Origin: Christensenella sp. UBA6880
GTDB lineage: Bacteria; Bacillota; Clostridia; Christensenellales; CAG-917
Reading direction: 5' to 3'
Assembly: GCA_002449145.1 (NCBI GenBank)
Contig: DKCG01000039.1
Span: 1-11,391 of the forward strand
Length of the DNA stretch: 11,391 bases
In this document: one piece after another, positions 1 through 6,139 of the stretch
How positions within the stretch are numbered: position 1 is the first letter of the stretch
Layout: every line of letters begins with the position of its first letter
Position numbers and translations under genes: made by a program
The notes under the pieces: model-generated
The model's database searches: none
The model's input: the letters and a program-made list of their open reading frames with translations, nothing else
Told to the model about the DNA's origin: nothing

Positions 1-49
1 GTGAGGAAGGGGGAAGTTTTAGTTTAGTTTTTACACACGAAACAAAATC

Positions 50-76
50 AAAAAGCACGGCGCTGCCGTGCTTTTT
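50..76. terminator. Bidirectional intrinsic terminator
   Basis: A perfect 12-bp stem (AAAAAGCACGGC at 50-61 pairs with GCCGTGCTTTTT at 65-76) closes a 3-nt GCT loop. The A/T ends give a T-run on either strand. It probably ends an upstream plus-strand gene whose coding region lies mostly or wholly left of the window, and it can also stop thiN transcripts arriving on the minus strand 110 nt after the thiN stop codon. No coding region could be assigned to bases 1-49. Confidence 0.85.
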
Positions 77-93
77 CGTTAGAAAGGTTTTGA

Positions 94-195
94 AAAACGA
101 TGAATTTTTTGTTTTCGTTATATATACAATCGAGACGTCCGTTTTATTGGACGAAATCAAAAATTTTTTTAATTTTTTTGAAAATTCATCGTTTT
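94..195. repeat. 15-bp inverted repeat straddling the thiN stop codon
   Basis: AAAACGATGAATTTT at 94-108 is the exact reverse complement of 181-195, which contains the thiN stop codon. The arms enclose 72 nt of very AT-rich sequence with a small inner hairpin (CGTCC at 136-140, GGACG at 149-153) and a T-rich tract. In the thiN mRNA the 3' end of the coding region could pair with the distal 3' UTR. Neither arm is followed by a good T-run, so it is not a canonical terminator. Role unknown. Confidence 0.6.
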
Positions 196-788
196 ATATA
201 TCTGAACACGAACACGCCGCCGCGTTTGACGTTGATGTGAATCTTTCCGCCGAGCGACACGTTGCTCAGTCCGCGCGAGTCGCAAGAGGTGAGAATAAGT
301 TCGTCAAGAGGGTATTCGAGATTCTTCGAGTCGCTCACAAGCGCGTTTTCGCCGTAGGGAAGTATGGATATGGTTTCGCCTTTTTGCGTGGGCATATCGA
401 ACTCGCCCTCGACGTAGTAAATGTCCAAACCGTCTTCTTCGGCTTTTGCGCTCATACCGAGCGAGTGTGCAAGGCGCATTATCGCAAGGTTGCAAAGCAC
501 GTGGTCGACTCTGCCGCCCGTTATGCCGTAAAACACGAGCGAGTCGGCGCTGTATACCTCTTTTGCGTAGTACACGGCAAGTTCGCCGTCGCTTGCGTCC
601 TTGTGGGGATTATGCTCGACGAGGGGAATGTCGATACCTTCGGGTTTTTCGAGCGAATCGAAATCGCCGAGTATGACGTCGGGCGTCACCGTGCATACGT
701 TGAAACCGCCGTCGCAACATACGACTTTGTCGCCTTTGATTTTGCGCTTTATTTCGCTTCCGCAATTTAGAACGATTGATACTTGCAT
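186..788 (-). CDS. thiN: Thiamine pyrophosphokinase (TPK)
   Basis: This 200-aa cytosolic enzyme is predicted to transfer pyrophosphate from ATP to thiamine, giving thiamine pyrophosphate (EC 2.7.6.2). Family motifs appear in order: CDGG at residues 25-28, the acidic DVILGDFDS at 37-45 that binds metal and nucleotide, HKDASDGELA at 62-71, GGRVDH at 91-96, and the C-terminal thiamine-binding part with SRGLSN at 171-176 and KRGGVFVF at 188-195. Length and domain order are those of the bacterial single-enzyme type. The ATG at 788 is chosen because it directly follows a promoter (-10 at 800-795) and gives the normal family N-terminus. There is no Shine-Dalgarno sequence, so the mRNA is predicted to be leaderless. 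It is transcribed divergently from the hydrolase at 919. No TPP riboswitch is possible in such a short upstream space. The usual Bacillota partners (rpe, rsgA) are not in the window on its downstream side. Confidence 0.93.
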   Translation of the reverse strand: MQVSIVLNCGSEIKRKIKGDKVVCCDGGFNVCTVTPDVILGDFDSLEKPEGIDIPLVEHNPHKDASDGELAVYYAKEVYSADSLVFYGITGGRVDHVLCNLAIMRLAHSLGMSAKAEEDGLDIYYVEGEFDMPTQKGETISILPYGENALVSDSKNLEYPLDELILTSCDSRGLSNVSLGGKIHINVKRGGVFVFRYIKR

Positions 789-794
789 AAAAAC

Positions 795-823
795 AGTGTA
801 GCACTACGCAACGATTTTTGCAA
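795..823 (-). promoter_or_regulatory. thiN promoter, extended -10, leaderless configuration
   Basis: Read on the minus strand: -35 TTGCAA (823-818), a 17-bp spacer ending in TGC, and -10 TACACT (800-795). Only GTTTTT (794-789) lies between the -10 box and the ATG at 788. The expected transcription start falls within a base or so of the start codon. Confidence 0.65.
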
Positions 824-853
824 TTTTTGTCGCGGTATTTTTCAAAACTGCTA

Positions 854-882
854 TTGAAAAAGTGCGTTTTATTGTATATAAT
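854..882 (+). promoter_or_regulatory. Promoter of the alpha/beta hydrolase gene
   Basis: TTGAAA (854-859), a 17-bp spacer and a consensus TATAAT (877-882). The transcription start is expected near 889, giving a leader of about 30 nt with a GAGGG Shine-Dalgarno sequence at 906-910. Its position rules out the in-frame GTG at 862 as the start codon. Confidence 0.8.
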
Positions 883-918
883 GTGCTTAATAAAACCTTA
901 TTTTTGAGGGAAACGCAT

Positions 919-1845
919 ATGAGAGAGTTCAAACTCAAAAGTTTTGACAACACCGAGATTTATTGCAGACTTTGGGACGACGTGCAAAATCCAAAAGGCG
1001 TCATTCAACTCGTGCACGGTATGAGTGAGTACGCAGGGCGTTACGACGAGTTTGCGCGCTACCTCAACACGAGAGGCTACATAGTGTTCGGCGACGACCA
1101 CCGTGCGCACGGACTCACCGAAACCGATCAAAACCGCGGCAAGCACCCCGGCAATATATTCAAAAAGACGCTCAACGACGAGTTGTTCTTCCGCGAGTGG
1201 CTCAAATCGCAATACTACTTGCCCGTGTTCCTTATGGGGCACAGTTACGGCAGTTTCCTCTCGCAAGCGTTTGCGCAAGAGGGTACGGACGTAAAGGCAA
1301 TCGCACTCATAGGTTCGGGACATATGAGAGATTTGTTCAACTTCGGCAAAATCGCGGTTGCGCCCATATTCCTCGTTGCGAGAAACTGGCGTCCGCGTAT
1401 CGTCAACCGGGTGAGCGACAACTTCCAAAAATTCAAAGGCGACGAGGGCAAATTGCAGTGGGCAAACAGCGTTCGCGCAAGACGCGAGGACGTGCTTGCC
1501 GACCCGCTCGCACATCAAAATATGTCCGTCGGTTTCGACTTCTATATGATGAAGGAAACTTCCAAACTGTACGGCAAAAAGGCTCAGGCAAAACTCAATC
1601 CCGCAACCGCGATAGGCATCTTCTCGGGCGACGCGGACTCGGTCGGACAAATGGGCAAGGGCGTCAAAAAACTCGACAAGATGTACAGACAAAACGGAAT
1701 CAAAACCGAATTGCACCTTTACCCCGGCGCAAGACACGAAGTGTTTTACGACTGGTGCGGCGAGCAAATGCAGAAAGACGTTGCGGACTTCTTTGACAAA
1801 TTCATCATCTACGAGCAAACCAGCATAGACGATTTGTGTAAATAA
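919..1845 (+). CDS. Alpha/beta hydrolase, monoacylglycerol lipase / lysophospholipase-like
   Basis: This is a 308-aa serine hydrolase of the Hydrolase_4 (PldB/MGL-like) family. It probably hydrolyses an acylglycerol, lysophospholipid or similar ester in the cytosol; no signal peptide is visible. Visible elements are the oxyanion-hole strand LVHGMSEYAGRY at 31-42, the nucleophile elbow GHSYG at 107-111 (Ser109), the acid motif SGDADSVGQMGKGV near 236-249 (Asp240 likely) and His273 in PGARHEV. A cap domain lies at about 135-225. The ATG at 919 is used because the promoter (854-882) overlaps upstream in-frame codons and a GAGGG ribosome site lies 8 nt before it. It is a single-gene unit followed by a hairpin terminator. 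Substrate cannot be told from sequence. Fold and family assignment is firm. Confidence 0.9.
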   Translation: MREFKLKSFDNTEIYCRLWDDVQNPKGVIQLVHGMSEYAGRYDEFARYLNTRGYIVFGDDHRAHGLTETDQNRGKHPGNIFKKTLNDELFFREWLKSQYYLPVFLMGHSYGSFLSQAFAQEGTDVKAIALIGSGHMRDLFNFGKIAVAPIFLVARNWRPRIVNRVSDNFQKFKGDEGKLQWANSVRARREDVLADPLAHQNMSVGFDFYMMKETSKLYGKKAQAKLNPATAIGIFSGDADSVGQMGKGVKKLDKMYRQNGIKTELHLYPGARHEVFYDWCGEQMQKDVADFFDKFIIYEQTSIDDLCK

Positions 1846-1856
1846 AAATATATCGC

Positions 1857-1893
1857 AAAAGTCCTGCTTTTTGAGGCGGACTTTTGTTTTTTT
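1857..1893 (+). terminator. Terminator / possible attenuator between hydrolase and P1 peptidase
   Basis: AAAAGTCC (1857-1864) pairs with GGACTTTT (1878-1885). Inner pairs GC/GC continue after a single bulged T. A T-rich tract with one G follows (1882-1893). The T-run is immediately followed by GAGGG (1894-1898), the Shine-Dalgarno sequence of the next gene, so termination here would also block read-through into the peptidase. Confidence 0.7.
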
Positions 1894-1903
1894 GAGGGAT
1901 AAA

Positions 1904-2845
1904 ATGAAAGTTTCGATACCTTCAGGATTTAAGATAGGACACTACGCCGACGACTTCACGGGCGTGAGCGTTATCCTTGCGCCGGACGGCGCGGTGGGCG
2001 GCGTTGATTGCAGAGGCGGCGCGCCCGGCACGAGAGAAACCGACCTTTTGCACAACGAAAAAATGATGCAAAAGATAAACGCGGTGGTGCTGTCGGGCGG
2101 CTCGGCATACGGGCTTGCTTCGACCGTCGGCGTTATGGAATATCTCAAAGAGCAAGGCAAAGGCTATCGCACTATGGGCAAGATTATACCCATAGTCTGC
2201 GGCGCGGTTTTGTACGACCTCAATCAAAAGGAATATCACTATCCGACGGCAGAATACGGACTTAAAGCGTGTCAAAACGCCGCAAAAACCCTCGATTTCG
2301 GCAATCTCGGCGCAGGAAAGGGCGCAACGGTGGGCAAAATCAGAGGCTTGAAAAACGCTTGCAAAAGTGGCATAGGCGCGGCAACCGTCAAGGTGCTCGG
2401 CGTAACGGTGACGGCAATCGTCGCAGTCAACGCAATGGGCGACGTGGTTGACGAAACGGGCAAAATCGTTGCGGGCGCAAAAGGGCGCAAGGGCGAGTTT
2501 ATCGACACCGAAAAGTGCCTTGCAAGCGGCGACGCAATGAAACTCTTGCTTGGCACAAACACCACGATAGGTTGCGTAATCACCGACGCGAAACTTTCAA
2601 AAGTCGAGGCAAACTCGATTGCGAGCATATCCCACAACGGACTTGCAAGAGCAATCCGCCCAGTGCATACGATGTACGACGGCGACACGATGTTCTGTAT
2701 GGCAAGCGGCAAACGCCCAGTCGTGAACCTTGCCATAATTCAATCCGCCGCAGTCGAAGCGACAAGACAAGCCATTGTCAACGCCGTGAGTGAAACCGCA
2801 AACTATGACATAATCTTCGACCAAGACGAGCCGCAACAACCATAA
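1904..2845 (+). CDS. P1 family peptidase (S58, DmpA/BapA-like aminopeptidase)
   Basis: This is a 313-aa member of the P1/S58 family of self-processing N-terminal-nucleophile hydrolases. Characterised members are L-aminopeptidase/D-amidase DmpA and beta-aminopeptidase BapA. Visible signatures are GGVDCRGGAPGTRETDLL at 32-49, LSGGSAYGL at 63-71, a glycine-rich stretch GNLGAGKGATVGK at 133-145 and TNTTIGCVITDAKL at 218-231. By analogy the chain would cleave itself next to Asn219, exposing a Thr nucleophile (Thr220 or Thr221); the exact bond is inferred. The ATG at 1904 is preferred over the upstream TTG at 1871 because GAGGG sits 5 nt before it and the TTG lies in the terminator hairpin. No signal peptide is seen. 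There is no strong promoter between it and the hydrolase; only a weak TAGACG-N17-TATATC match at 1826-1854. Substrate unknown. Confidence 0.9.
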   Translation: MKVSIPSGFKIGHYADDFTGVSVILAPDGAVGGVDCRGGAPGTRETDLLHNEKMMQKINAVVLSGGSAYGLASTVGVMEYLKEQGKGYRTMGKIIPIVCGAVLYDLNQKEYHYPTAEYGLKACQNAAKTLDFGNLGAGKGATVGKIRGLKNACKSGIGAATVKVLGVTVTAIVAVNAMGDVVDETGKIVAGAKGRKGEFIDTEKCLASGDAMKLLLGTNTTIGCVITDAKLSKVEANSIASISHNGLARAIRPVHTMYDGDTMFCMASGKRPVVNLAIIQSAAVEATRQAIVNAVSETANYDIIFDQDEPQQP

Positions 2846-2880
2846 TCGAGGGCGGGACAATGCCGTTGGCACAATGAAAT

Positions 2881-2894
2881 GCACGCAAGCGTGC
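2881..2894. repeat. Short palindromic hairpin
   Basis: GCACGC and GCGTGC separated by AA, GC-rich, 36 nt after the peptidase stop codon. No T-run follows, so it is a possible 3' hairpin but not a canonical terminator. Confidence 0.5.
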
Positions 2895-2903
2895 GTGAAA
2901 TTG

Positions 2904-2946
2904 CGCAAAAATCATCGCATAGGCAACGGCAACACGCATTTTTGCG
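2904..2946. repeat. 9-bp inverted repeat, 25-nt loop
   Basis: CGCAAAAAT (2904-2912) is the exact reverse complement of ATTTTTGCG (2938-2946). It is the second of the nested palindromes downstream of the P1 peptidase. Confidence 0.5.
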
Positions 2947-3063
2947 TATCGCCGAGAGCCTTGCTCGATTTATTGCGCAACTACCGCGCAGAGAATCTTT
3001 GCTATCAAAATAAGACGGATAAACAATCAAGCCGCAGTTTCGCAAGATTATCTGCTTGGTGAA

Positions 3064-3078
3064 GCGCACTTCGTGCGC
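3064..3078. repeat. GC-rich hairpin with TTC loop
   Basis: GCGCAC and GTGCGC around TTC make a compact, stable hairpin eight bases before the next palindrome. Confidence 0.55.
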
Positions 3079-3086
3079 AGTTGAGC

Positions 3087-3104
3087 GGAAGATTTGAATC
3101 TTCC
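3087..3104. repeat. Perfect 18-bp palindrome
   Basis: GGAAGATT (3087-3094) and AATCTTCC (3097-3104) flank TG. It lies directly upstream of the 87-bp element at 3109 and may be part of the same repeat unit. Confidence 0.55.
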
Positions 3105-3108
3105 ATAT

Positions 3109-3195
3109 GTCATTCTGAGAGAATGAAGTGACGGCGAGAATCAAGCGAAGCGAATGCGCCTACGGCTTGATTTCCACGCTGACGCTCGGAATGAC
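3109..3195. repeat. 87-bp REP/MITE-like element with GTCATTC inverted ends
   Basis: The element begins GTCATTCTGAG (3109-3119) and ends CTCGGAATGAC (3185-3195), inverted ends differing at one position. Inside, AATCAAGC (3139-3146) pairs with GCTTGATT (3165-3172). It could fold into one long branched hairpin. There is no coding content. Similar GTCATTC(T/C)GAG-ended repeats occur dispersed in many bacterial genomes as I recall them, but copy number here cannot be judged from one window. Confidence 0.6.
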
Positions 3196-3249
3196 GATTG
3201 GGTAGAACACCCGCACCCGAAAAAATAAACACCTAAGACCAACTAATTT

Positions 3250-4371
3250 ATGAACATCAGCATAATGCTCAAACCCGCGTCGTCAAATTGCAATTTGCGA
3301 TGCAAATACTGTTTCTACAACTCGCTCTCGAGTCAGCGCGAGATGCCTTCGCACGGTCTTATGAGCGAGCAAACCTTGCGTGCCACGCTCAAAAAAGCAT
3401 TCGATTTTGCAGGAAACGATAGAGTTATGCTGTCCTTTCAAGGCGGCGAGCCTCTGCTTGCCGGCAAGGACTTTTTCAGAAAACTGCACGAGATTATACG
3501 TGAACTTAACGTCAATCGCGCGCCCGTCAGCATAGGCGTTCAAACCAACGGCACGCTCATCGACGACGAGTGGTGTTCGATTTTCAAGCGCGGCGGTTAT
3601 CTTGTCGGATTGAGCCTCGACGGCGACGAACTTGCCGACTATCTGCGCGTTGACGCAAACGGCAATCAGACGTTCCCACGCGTTCTCGAAAGTGCGAAAC
3701 TTATGCAAAAATACGGTGTGAATTTCAACATTCTCACCGTGCTTACAAAGCAAGTTGCAAACAGAATCGTGCCGATATACAACTTTTTTAAAAAGCAAAA
3801 ATTCAAGCACTTGCAGTTTATACCGATGTTGAAACCGTTGCGCCTCGACGAGTCGGGCAAACCGTCGTGCGCAAAAACGTACGGTGAGCCGTTCCCGAGC
3901 GAGGACGAAAACTACGTTATGTCGGGCGAGGACTACTACGAGTTTTTGCAAAAATGCTTCTCACTTTATCTCAAAGACTGTATGGACGGCAAGTATACTT
4001 CCGTAAGACAATTCGACAATTTCGTGCGGCTTGCGCATTTCCAAAACTGCGAGCAATGCGGAATGGAAGGGCATTGTTGCCATCAATTCGTAATCGAGGG
4101 CGACGGCGAAGTGTATCCTTGCGACTTCTATTGCCTCGATTGCTATGATATGGGCAACATCAACGACACGGACTTCTTCGCACTGTCCAAGCACCCCATA
4201 GCCGTCGAGTTTATCAAAGAAAGTATGGTCGTAGAGGAAAAGTGCAAGGCGTGCAAGTACTTTGCGATGTGCAAAAACGGTTGCAAACGCGAGCGTATCG
4301 ACATCGACAAATGCGAAGCGTACAAAAAGTTTTTCGCTTACGCCTTGCCGCATTTGCAACGCATAAGTTGA
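3250..4371 (+). CDS. Anaerobic sulfatase-maturating enzyme (radical SAM, SPASM)
   Basis: This 373-aa radical-SAM enzyme is predicted to oxidise an active-site Cys or Ser of sulfatases to formylglycine under anaerobic conditions. The cluster motif CNLRCKYC at 14-21 (Cys14, Cys18, Cys21) follows the family opening LKPASS. Also visible are GGEPLL at 65-70, QTNGTL at 98-103 and LSLDGD at 121-126. The C-terminal SPASM part carries Cys267, 270, 276, 277, 291, 295, 298, 332, 335, 341, 345 and 355, in the frame CCHQFVIEGDGEVYPCDF at 276-293 that is typical of anSMEs. Asp256 in RQFDN may match the proposed catalytic base of the Clostridium perfringens enzyme (inferred). Length is normal. No Shine-Dalgarno sequence precedes the ATG, and an internal Met6 (3265) is possible but removes little. 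No sulfatase gene lies in the window, so its substrate must be encoded elsewhere. Confidence 0.92.
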   Translation: MNISIMLKPASSNCNLRCKYCFYNSLSSQREMPSHGLMSEQTLRATLKKAFDFAGNDRVMLSFQGGEPLLAGKDFFRKLHEIIRELNVNRAPVSIGVQTNGTLIDDEWCSIFKRGGYLVGLSLDGDELADYLRVDANGNQTFPRVLESAKLMQKYGVNFNILTVLTKQVANRIVPIYNFFKKQKFKHLQFIPMLKPLRLDESGKPSCAKTYGEPFPSEDENYVMSGEDYYEFLQKCFSLYLKDCMDGKYTSVRQFDNFVRLAHFQNCEQCGMEGHCCHQFVIEGDGEVYPCDFYCLDCYDMGNINDTDFFALSKHPIAVEFIKESMVVEEKCKACKYFAMCKNGCKRERIDIDKCEAYKKFFAYALPHLQRIS

Positions 4372-4390
4372 AAAAATAGGCGGAATAGGG

Positions 4391-4415
4391 CATAGTTTTT
4401 GAGATAAAAACTATG
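4391..4415. repeat. Perfect 10-bp dyad upstream of the restriction-modification promoter
   Basis: CATAGTTTTT (4391-4400), GAGAT, AAAAACTATG (4406-4415). It sits 19 nt after the maturase stop codon and 43 nt upstream of the -35 box of the restriction-modification operon. No T-run follows on either strand beyond the stem, so it is a poor terminator. It could be an operator for the HTH-containing methyltransferase or a 3' hairpin of the maturase mRNA. Both roles are inferred. Confidence 0.55.
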
Positions 4416-4458
4416 AAAAACCGTTTAAAATGTTATTTGAAATTGATAAAAGAATTGC

Positions 4459-4487
4459 TTGCTATTGTTCGCGTTTTGGAATATAAT
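4459..4487 (+). promoter_or_regulatory. Promoter of the restriction-modification operon
   Basis: TTGCTA (4459-4464), a 17-bp spacer and TATAAT (4482-4487). The transcription start is expected near 4494, giving a leader of about 20 nt with AAAGGA (4502-4507) before the ATG at 4515. The promoter lies inside the upstream in-frame extension that begins at 4413, so that extension is not translated. Confidence 0.75.
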
Positions 4488-4514
4488 TTTTTTATTAAAT
4501 TAAAGGATAACTAT

Positions 4515-5582
4515 ATGCTAAAATACATTTCTGCAAAAGAAGCCGCCGAAAAATGGAATATTTCGCAAAGACGCGTTTCCGTATTATGTAGTGAAAACAG
4601 AATAAACGGCGCAATGATGGTCGGTAATATGTGGATTATTCCGTCGAATGCCGAAAAACCGATTGACAAAAGAACCGTTCGTTATGAAAAATCAAAAAGC
4701 GTTACGCTTAAACCGTTTGTAAAATGGGTGGGTGGAAAAAGTCAACTTGTAGAGCAAATCGAAAAAATGCTCCCGACAGACGGCGAAAAAGTTTTGACAA
4801 AATATGCAGAACCAATGGTTGGCGGTGGCGCATTGTTTTTCAGCATACTTTCCAAATATGATTTTGAAGAATTGTATATCAGCGATATAAATGCCGAACT
4901 TATAAACGCATATCAAGCCGTGAAAAACGACGTAGATAATTTGGTTGCAAAACTTAACGAAATGCAAATGCTGTTTTTGCCTATGGATGAAAATGGCAGA
5001 AAATATTTCTACTATACCGTTCGTGAAAGATTTAATTTAACGGCACTAACCGAAGAAACCGCAACTGAAAAGGCAGCGCAGTTTATTTTCTTGAATAAAA
5101 CTTGTTTTAACGGGCTTTATCGCGTAAACAGAAAAGGACAATTTAACGTACCTATGGGAGCGTATAAAAATCCGACTATTTGCGACGATGAAAATTTGCG
5201 CAATATACACGAAGCGTTGAAAAACGTCACTATCGTATGCGGCGATTATTCGTTGTCAAAATCGTTTGTTGATAAAGATACCTTTGTTTATATCGATCCG
5301 CCGTATCGTCCTATTTCGGAAACATCGGGATTTACGGCTTACAATACAGACGTGTTTGATGACGGAGAACAAATTAGATTGGCAAAGTTCATTGATGAAA
5401 TCAATCTTTCGGGCGCAAAAATTGTTTTAAGCAATTCAGACCCGAAAAACGTAAACGAAGAAGATAATTTCTTTGATGATTTGTACAAAAATTACAAAAT
5501 TAGTCGCGTTGAAGCAAGTCGCGCAATAAACAGCAAAGGCGATAAACGCGGAAAAATAAACGAATTGCTTATTTGCAATTAA
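4515..5582 (+). CDS. DNA adenine N6-methyltransferase (Dam/D12 class) with N-terminal HTH
   Basis: This 355-aa protein has two parts. Residues 1-50 form a small helix-turn-helix module (YISAKEAAEKWNISQRRVSVL, then MMVGNMWIIPSNAEKP), a type that occurs in Clostridia fused to varied enzymes. Residues 67-355 form a D12-class adenine methyltransferase: FVKWVGGK at 68-75 (motif X), AEPMVGGGALFF at 98-109 (AdoMet-binding motif I), SDINAELI at 123-130, NKTCFNGLYRVNRKGQFNVP at 194-213, catalytic DPPY at 261-264 and the closing KRGKINELLICN. Dam and DpnM relatives methylate GATC, but the target here cannot be read from sequence. AAAGGA lies 7 nt before the ATG. Its stop codon overlaps the nuclease Shine-Dalgarno sequence, so it is the first gene of an operon. 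It likely protects host DNA, and the HTH could also autoregulate (inferred). Confidence 0.93.
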   Translation: MLKYISAKEAAEKWNISQRRVSVLCSENRINGAMMVGNMWIIPSNAEKPIDKRTVRYEKSKSVTLKPFVKWVGGKSQLVEQIEKMLPTDGEKVLTKYAEPMVGGGALFFSILSKYDFEELYISDINAELINAYQAVKNDVDNLVAKLNEMQMLFLPMDENGRKYFYYTVRERFNLTALTEETATEKAAQFIFLNKTCFNGLYRVNRKGQFNVPMGAYKNPTICDDENLRNIHEALKNVTIVCGDYSLSKSFVDKDTFVYIDPPYRPISETSGFTAYNTDVFDDGEQIRLAKFIDEINLSGAKIVLSNSDPKNVNEEDNFFDDLYKNYKISRVEASRAINSKGDKRGKINELLICN

Positions 5583-5594
5583 GGAGTAATGAAA

Positions 5595-6134
5595 ATGATA
5601 AAAAGCGGAAAAGGCGGTGGAAATACTCGCACAGGTTTGGTTTTCGAGGGAAAAACTGATTTGTCGACTTTTTTATCCCAACAGCCTCATTATTCTGTAA
5701 TTGGACACGATGTGTTTTATGACGATAAAAAGGTTGCCGAAGTATACAAAAAACACAATTTCTATTCAATATTTCTAAAAAATCTTGAAATTGATTGGAC
5801 AAAACATATTTCTAAACGGTTGTTGCCAGATGATAGTATTTTTGTTTTATTAAATAATGTGTTGTTCATTATTGAATGCAAACATCAAGAAGTTGCCGGT
5901 TCAGTCGATGAGAAATTGCAAACGTGTGATTTTAAGAAGAAGCAATATAAAAAATTGATGTCTGCTGCAAATATCGATGTTGAATACATCTATTTGTTGG
6001 ATAATTGGTTTAGAAAAGAACAATACGTAGATGTGTTGGATTATATTCATTCTGTCGGTTGTGACTACTATTTTGAATATATCCCATTGACGAGATTGGG
6101 GTTGCCTGTTCCGCCGGAACTCGTGGAAGACTAA
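5595..6134 (+). CDS. Putative type II restriction endonuclease, PD-(D/E)XK fold
   Basis: This 179-aa protein lies between two DNA methyltransferase genes. It has a literal PD-(D/E)XK signature: Pro78-Asp79 followed by a hydrophobic strand and Glu94-Cys95-Lys96 (LFIIECKH). An upstream helix carries Glu18 in TGLVFEGKTDL, as is common in these nucleases. A conserved-looking block GSVDEKLQTCDFKKKQYKKL follows at 102-121. It is predicted to cleave DNA at the site protected by the flanking methyltransferases; specificity is unknown. It is short for a restriction enzyme but intact. AAGGAG (5581-5586) is 8 nt before the ATG at 5595 and only 2 nt before the one at 5589, so the later start is preferred; starting at 5589 adds Met-Lys. 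The gene is AT-rich compared with the flanks. A non-restriction nuclease role is possible but less likely given the context. Confidence 0.75.
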   Translation: MIKSGKGGGNTRTGLVFEGKTDLSTFLSQQPHYSVIGHDVFYDDKKVAEVYKKHNFYSIFLKNLEIDWTKHISKRLLPDDSIFVLLNNVLFIIECKHQEVAGSVDEKLQTCDFKKKQYKKLMSAANIDVEYIYLLDNWFRKEQYVDVLDYIHSVGCDYYFEYIPLTRLGLPVPPELVED

Positions 6135-6139
6135 TACAT

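Larger units (their letters stand above)
2846..3249. other. 404-bp gene-free region dense in palindromes
   Basis: No convincing gene lies between the P1 peptidase and the sulfatase maturase. The stretch holds at least five inverted repeats, listed separately, plus two copies of the palindrome TTGCGCAA (2901-2908 and 2973-2980). A 62-codon open frame at 2874-3062 runs through the palindromes, has no ribosome site and no recognisable domain, and is not called. The region looks like accumulated dispersed repeat elements or a structured RNA. I see no strong promoter and no T-tract terminator in it. Confidence 0.7.

Noticed and set aside
90..770. Long plus-strand open frame opposite thiN
   Set aside because: It lies antisense to thiN and has no domain; thiN on the minus strand has all TPK motifs.
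789..918. TPP riboswitch upstream of thiN
   Set aside because: Only 6 nt separate the -10 box from the start codon, so no leader exists to hold one; no THI-box motif seen.
898..1818. 306-codon minus-strand open frame
   Set aside because: It is antisense to the alpha/beta hydrolase, which has a complete catalytic triad, promoter and ribosome site.
2874..3062. Possible small protein in the gene-free stretch
   Set aside because: The frame runs through palindromic repeats, has no ribosome site and no recognisable domain; more likely non-coding.
2846..3249. CRISPR array
   Set aside because: The repeats are different palindromes with no regular spacing and no identical repeat unit.
4413..4514. 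34-codon N-terminal extension of the Dam-type methyltransferase
   Set aside because: The operon promoter (4459-4487) lies within it and a good ribosome site precedes the ATG at 4515.
5595..6134. Toxin or orphan Holliday-junction-type nuclease
   Set aside because: The PD-(D/E)XK motif alone would allow it, but its position between two DNA methyltransferases in one operon favours a restriction enzyme.
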